This document shows positions 60,708 through 64,000 of a stretch of 64,000 bases of DNA, in pieces (position 1 is the stretch's first letter; every line of letters starts with the position of its first letter). This DNA is from Streptomyces composti. Its GTDB lineage: Bacteria > Actinomycetota > Actinomycetes > Streptomycetales > Streptomycetaceae. A program made the position numbers and the translations under genes. The stretch covers positions 87,242 to 151,241 of the forward strand of contig NZ_JAATEM010000018.1 in the NCBI RefSeq assembly GCF_012034205.1, read 5' to 3'. The notes beneath the pieces are model-generated. The model searched no databases. It had not been told where the DNA came from and saw only the letters and a list, made by a program, of their open reading frames with translations.

Positions 60708-62159
60708 CTACGGCCGGAACGCCCCCGGATGCGTCTGCTCCCGCACCGCCACGTACTGCTGGCGCACCGCCTGGCCCACCGCCAGCTCCTCGCCCGGCTC
60801 CAGCACCTGCGCCGCCGCGCCCTGCCACACCGGCGGGGTGCGCGGATCGAGGGTGCCCTGGGAGACGCCCAGCGCCCAGGCCGCCTGGCGGGCGGCGCCG
60901 ATGGCCGCGTAGTCGGCGGGCTGCGGCACCATCACCTGCGCCCCGAACAGCGAGGGCGCCGCCGCCTGCACCGCGGGCAGCTCCGCGGCCGGGCCCAGCA
61001 GGAACACCCGCCGCACCTCCACACCCCGGCCCCGCAGCACGTCCAGCGCGTCGGCGAGACCGCACAGCATCCCCTCGAACGCGGCCCGCGCCAGATGCTC
61101 CGGCTTCATCGATTCACGTCTCAGCCCGGCCAGGGTCCCCGCGGTGTGCGGCAGATTCGGGGTGCGCTCACCCTCCAGATAGGGGAGCAGCACCAGCCCG
61201 TGCGCGCCCGGGGTGGACTTCATCGCCAGATCCGACAGCGACTCCAGATCGGGCAGCTGCAGCAGCTCCGCCGTCCCGCGCAGCGCGCGCACCGCGTTGA
61301 GGGTGGTGACGACGGGCAGGTGCATCCCGGTCGCGTCGGCGAGCGCGGTGATCGCCCCGGTCTGGTCGTAGAGCGCCTCGGGGTGCACGGCCATCACCGA
61401 GCCGGACGCACCGAGGGACACCACCGCGTCCCCGAGCCCGATGCCGAGCCCGAAGGCCGCCGCCTGGGTCTCACTGGTCCCGGCGGAGATCAGCAGCCCC
61501 TCCGGTGTGGTGCCCGCCGCATCCGCCGGGCCGATGACCTCGGGCAGCATCGCCTGGTGCCCGAGCGCCAGCTCCACCAGGTCGGGCCGGTAGCCGCCGG
61601 TGGCCGCCGCCCAGTAGCCGGTGTGCGAGGCGCCGCCCCGGTCGGTGGTGCGCCGCACCGGCCGGCCGAGCAGCTGCCAGACCAGCCAGTCGTGCGCCTG
61701 GAGGAGGACGGCGGTGCGGGCGGCGTTCTCCGGTTCGGTACGGGCCAGCCAGCGCAGCTTGGTCACCGAGTGCGCGGCCTGCGGCACGGCGCCCACGGCC
61801 TGCGCCCATGCCTCGCGTCCGCCGAGCGCGTCGATCAGATCGGCGGCGGCGACCTGCGCCCGCTTGTCCCCGCCGACCAGGGCCGGGCGGACGGTGTTGC
61901 CCTGCGCGTCCAGCGGCACCAGCGCGTTCGCCTGCGCGGAGACGCCGATGGCCTGCACGCCCTCGAGCAGCCCTCCGCCGGCCGCCTCGCCCAGCGACAG
62001 CAGCCAGGCCTGCGGGTCCACGTCGGAGGGACGGGAGCCGTCGGGACCCTGCACCGGATGCTGGGCATAACCCTGCCTGAGCACGGCCCCGGTGTCCGTG
62101 TCACACACGACGATGCGAGTGAAATCGGGCGCACTGTCCAGCCCGGCGACTATCCCCAT
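60708..62159 (-). CDS. FGGY-family carbohydrate kinase (xylulokinase-like)
   Basis: A 483-residue sugar kinase. The N-terminal domain has VAGLDSAPDFTRIVVCDTDTG near residues 3-23 and VQAIGVSAQANALVPLD near 70-90. The middle has GGASHTGYW. The C-terminal domain has SLGASGSVMAV, LLPYLEGERTPNLP and ARAAFEGMLCGLADAL. Length and layout match D-xylulose kinase, which makes xylulose 5-phosphate. The first strand reads LDSAPDFTR rather than the usual LDxGTQSxK, so the phosphate-binding loop is atypical. No xylose isomerase or transport gene is adjacent. Confidence 0.88.
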   Translation of the reverse strand: MGIVAGLDSAPDFTRIVVCDTDTGAVLRQGYAQHPVQGPDGSRPSDVDPQAWLLSLGEAAGGGLLEGVQAIGVSAQANALVPLDAQGNTVRPALVGGDKRAQVAAADLIDALGGREAWAQAVGAVPQAAHSVTKLRWLARTEPENAARTAVLLQAHDWLVWQLLGRPVRRTTDRGGASHTGYWAAATGGYRPDLVELALGHQAMLPEVIGPADAAGTTPEGLLISAGTSETQAAAFGLGIGLGDAVVSLGASGSVMAVHPEALYDQTGAITALADATGMHLPVVTTLNAVRALRGTAELLQLPDLESLSDLAMKSTPGAHGLVLLPYLEGERTPNLPHTAGTLAGLRRESMKPEHLARAAFEGMLCGLADALDVLRGRGVEVRRVFLLGPAAELPAVQAAAPSLFGAQVMVPQPADYAAIGAARQAAWALGVSQGTLDPRTPPVWQGAAAQVLEPGEELAVGQAVRQQYVAVREQTHPGAFRP

Positions 62160-62243
62160 GCCGAAAATTCTGCCGTACCGCTCCGCCGGGGTCGGGCCAC
62201 GGGCGCCGGGCACCCGGCGTGCCCCGGCACCCGGCAGGTGCGG

Positions 62244-62549
62244 TCAGGTGTTGCTGGTGCCCCAGTCGTCCTCGCCGGAGCCGTGCGCGGTGCGCTCGCG
62301 GAGGGTGCGGACCCGCTGGGCGACCGAGTCGGGCATGCGGTCCCCCACCTTGTCGCTGACCGCGTGGTAGGCCTTGCCTGCGAACTCCCTGCCCTGGTGG
62401 GCGGCGGTCTCCGCGGTGTTGCGGACCGCGGGGTTCTGCGCGAGCTGCATGGCGGACTTCTTCAGCTGCTCGTAGCGCTCGCGTCCGGCGCGCGTGCCGA
62501 GCACGTACCCCAGGACGAGTCCGGCGACGAACGTGAGCCGGTATCGCAT
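62244..62549 (-). CDS. YtxH-like membrane-associated protein
   Basis: A 101-residue protein with an N-terminal hydrophobic segment (MRYRLTFVAGLVLGYVLGTR), then the YtxH-type basic helix (AGRERYEQLKKSAMQLAQNP) and an amphipathic stretch. Relatives are small stress-linked or envelope proteins of unclear role. The ATG at 62549 begins the hydrophobic helix. It is divergent from the tRNA-Asn pair. Confidence 0.82.
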   Translation of the reverse strand: MRYRLTFVAGLVLGYVLGTRAGRERYEQLKKSAMQLAQNPAVRNTAETAAHQGREFAGKAYHAVSDKVGDRMPDSVAQRVRTLRERTAHGSGEDDWGTSNT

Positions 62550-62715
62550 GGTGGCCACCCTTCCCTTGCAGATCTGCGTAGGTCTCCGGTGCGGCAACGG
62601 CGCCGGGGAGTACCGATTGGCGGAGCACCCCCCTGCTTGCGCTAATGTATGTGTCGCAGCGAGCGCGCGCCCCCTGGCGGATACCCAGGTAGGTACGTTC
62701 GATGCAACGAGGCAT

Positions 62716-62788
62716 TCCTCCGTAGCTCAATTGGCAGAGCAGCCGGCTGTTAACCGGCAGGTTACTGGTTCGAGTCCAGTCGGGGGAG
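62716..62788 (+). tRNA. tRNA-Asn (GTT), copy 1
   Basis: A 73-nt cloverleaf. Acceptor TCCTCCG pairs with CGGGGGA (one T-G wobble), discriminator G. The anticodon loop CTGTTAA gives GTT. The T arm has the GGTTCGAGTCC consensus. CCA is not encoded. Identical to copy 2 over the whole length. Confidence 0.97.
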
Positions 62789-62793
62789 CTCGG

Positions 62794-62866
62794 TCCTCCG
62801 TAGCTCAATTGGCAGAGCAGCCGGCTGTTAACCGGCAGGTTACTGGTTCGAGTCCAGTCGGGGGAG
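62794..62866 (+). tRNA. tRNA-Asn (GTT), copy 2
   Basis: Identical to copy 1 and offset by 78 bp, so five bases separate the two genes. Probably one transcript. A stem-loop with T tract follows at 62878. Confidence 0.97.
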
Positions 62867-62877
62867 CATGCTGAACG

Positions 62878-62900
62878 AGGGCCCCTCTGGGGTCCTTTTT
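62878..62900 (+). terminator. terminator of tRNA-Asn pair
   Basis: AGGGCCCC (62878-62885) and GGGGTCCT (62889-62896) form a stem with one wobble, around TCT, ending in TTTTT (62896-62900). A classic intrinsic terminator with a real T tract. Confidence 0.85.
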
Positions 62901-63044
62901 CATGTCCGCTGGAACCGCACGGGGCTCACAGCAGTCTCCATGGTCACGAGCACCGGGGCATGGCCGACCAGCCGAGGCAGGAGATCGTATGAGCGGCTAT
63001 GCTGCGGCAGACGGCGCGCACACATGTACGCGACACGCCGTTAT

Positions 63045-63118
63045 GGGGCGGTAGCTCAGCCGGTTAGAGCAGCGGACTCATAATCCGTCGGCCGTGGGTT
63101 CGAGTCCCACCCGCCCCA
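63045..63118 (+). tRNA. tRNA with CAT anticodon (Ile2 or elongator Met)
   Basis: A 74-nt cloverleaf: acceptor GGGGCGG with CCGCCCC, discriminator A, anticodon loop CTCATAA giving CAT, T arm GGGTTCGAGTCCC. CAU tRNAs can be elongator Met, or Ile2 after lysidine modification. The AGAGCAGCGGACTCATAATCCG region resembles Ile2, but the bases do not settle it. The 3' end is encoded as ACC. A recombinase gene ends 139 bp downstream, so the 3' half may be an attachment site. Confidence 0.9.
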
Positions 63119-63165
63119 CCCTGAAGTTCTCCCAGAGGACCGTTTCTACCTGCGTAAACGCGAAG

Positions 63166-63198
63166 ACGGGGTCACCGCTCCAAGGCGGGGACCCCCGT
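63166..63198 (+). terminator. possible stem-loop after CAT tRNA
   Basis: ACGGGGTC (63166-63173) pairs with GACCCCCGT (63190-63198) with one bulged C. Possible terminator of the tRNA transcript. Confidence 0.35.
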
Positions 63199-63219
63199 TC
63201 ATCCGTTCAGATCAAGATC

Positions 63220-63270
63220 CAGGGGCCCTACAGGGGCCCGGAGGGCGCAGCCTGGGTCACTCAGGGGCCC
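63220..63270. repeat. CAGGGGCCC repeated three times
   Basis: CAGGGGCCC occurs at 63220-63228, 63231-63239 and 63262-63270, starting 11 and 31 bp apart (about one and three helical turns). The third copy overlaps the recombinase 3' end. They may be recombinase arm sites or chance. Confidence 0.55.
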
Positions 63271-64000
63271 GAACGGTCTCCTCGGACGGACCGTGGTCCC
63301 GCTCGCCTGCCTCAAGCACAGCACGGGCCAGGCTTTCGAGCCCCATCTCGGACGCGCCGTCAATGACAAAGCGCGCAAGGCGCCGGCGCTTCCCGGCCTC
63401 TGAGAGCTGCGCGGTGATCTTGTCGGCCGACAAGATCCGTAGGTCGGCCTTCTTGCAGTGGTCGCGTACCCACTGGACCACGGCCAGGGTCGCACTCTCC
63501 TGGCTGGCGGCCGAAGTCTTGATCGTGCCAAGCGCGCGGCCGTCGGGTCGCGCCTTCACGCTGATGATCCAGGCGTCGTTACCGTTGCGGGCAGCCTCGG
63601 CGTACACAACCGCCGTCCCGTCGCTGAGGAGCTTCCGGGGGAGGGAGAGCGGCCGGAGCTCGTCGTAGGAGACGCTGCGCGGGATCACCGACGTCATGGA
63701 TTCGGCCTCGCGTCGTGCAAGTTCAGGCAGAACGCTGGTGTACGTGTCCGAGGTGATCTGGCGAGAGCTGTGGCCCAGCCGCTCCTGGACCACTTTGATG
63801 TCGTTGCCCTGGAGCAGCGACAGGCTGGCCGAGATGTGCCGGAGATCGTGAAGCCGGACCGGCGGTAGGCCGGACAGCTCCACCAGGCGCTTGAAGCGTC
63901 GGCTCACCCAGTCGGGGTGAAGCGGCTCGCCATTCTCGAGCGTGAAGAACCGATCCGACTCGACCCACGCTTCTGCGGACGACCACTCCTCGCGCGCCTT
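63257..64000 (-). CDS. tyrosine recombinase/integrase (N-terminus outside window)
   Basis: The frame is open to the window edge (residues KAREEWSSAEAWV at the boundary), so only the C-terminal ~247 residues are seen. The catalytic core shows ENGEPLHPDWVSRRFKRL, RLHDLRHISASLSLLQG (HxLRH), ERLGHSS and the nucleophile Tyr in ITSDTYTSVLPE. About 155 residues follow that Tyr, much longer than the short tail usual in such integrases. Includes VSYDELRPLSLPRKLL and VVYAEAARNGNDAWII. It lies 139 bp from the CAT tRNA 3' end, oriented toward it, a typical integrated-element layout. Confidence 0.88.
   Translation of the reverse strand, partial: KAREEWSSAEAWVESDRFFTLENGEPLHPDWVSRRFKRLVELSGLPPVRLHDLRHISASLSLLQGNDIKVVQERLGHSSRQITSDTYTSVLPELARREAESMTSVIPRSVSYDELRPLSLPRKLLSDGTAVVYAEAARNGNDAWIISVKARPDGRALGTIKTSAASQESATLAVVQWVRDHCKKADLRILSADKITAQLSEAGKRRRLARFVIDGASEMGLESLARAVLEAGERDHGPSEETVRAPE

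Overview
The window is a high-GC (roughly 70% or more) actinobacterial chromosome segment. Gene content and order point to Streptomyces. From memory of the S. coelicolor core, uppS, recO, zur-znuBCA, glyS, ppdK, nirBD, dgt, dnaG and an hrdA-like sigma gene all fall on one chromosomal stretch. GTG/TTG starts, ATGA/GTGA start-stop overlaps, XRE-DUF397 pairs and LAxTG wall anchors fit the same lineage. No plasmid, CRISPR array or intact insertion sequence is seen.

Layout. 1-3.8 kb: end of an MMPL transporter, 25-bp tandem repeats, a NarL-type two-component system. 3.8-6.5 kb: small proteins, an ArsR-like regulator with a palindromic operator, and an XRE/DUF397 pair. 6.5-15.2 kb: housekeeping genes (recO, uppS, YoaK/DUF1275), the zinc uptake operon znuA-znuC-znuB-zur, glyS and a LysE-type exporter. 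15.2-20 kb: GH18 chitinase with DasR-type boxes, aldo/keto reductase plus TetR regulator, an MFS drug exporter. 20-28.4 kb: dusB, an LTA-synthase-like sulfatase, a frameshifted RibD/DHFR-like gene, a 533-bp gene-free stretch holding a MITE-like element, ppdK and an LAETG-anchored excalibur protein. 28.4-33.6 kb: an OmpR/HK pair divergent from a beta-carbonic anhydrase-SulP operon. 33.6-40.7 kb: FAD oxidoreductase-nirB-nirD, then a sensor domain protein-histidine kinase-regulator set. 40.7-47.8 kb: class F sortase and a secreted protein, cyclotransferase-like protein, M4 protease, assimilatory nitrate reductase, SanA-like protein. 47.9-56.7 kb: CbiX-like chelatase, dgt, ferredoxin reductase-like FAD protein, dnaG, an AbiEii-like nucleotidyltransferase with an internally duplicated partner, and a group 2 sigma factor. 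56.9-64 kb: heterodimeric ABC exporter, FGGY kinase, YtxH-like protein, two identical tRNA-Asn genes, a CAU-anticodon tRNA, and a tyrosine recombinase cut by the window end, which suggests an integrated element entering from the right.

How the genes work together. Nitrate reductase, NirBD, the NirB-like FAD protein and the CbiX-like chelatase form a nitrate/nitrite assimilation set (the chelatase would supply siroheme). The nitrate reductase and FAD-nirB promoters share a GTAAC element at exactly the same distance from the start codon, suggesting one regulator (GlnR is the obvious candidate). The zinc operon carries a Zur box lying over its own -10 region and touching the start codon. Carbonic anhydrase and SulP overlap by four bases and probably handle bicarbonate together.

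The more unusual signals are short tandem repeats sitting on or beside stop codons at several loci, the 117-bp inverted-repeat unit upstream of ppdK, the AbiEii-like/duplicated-partner pair, and a long C-terminal extension on the recombinase.
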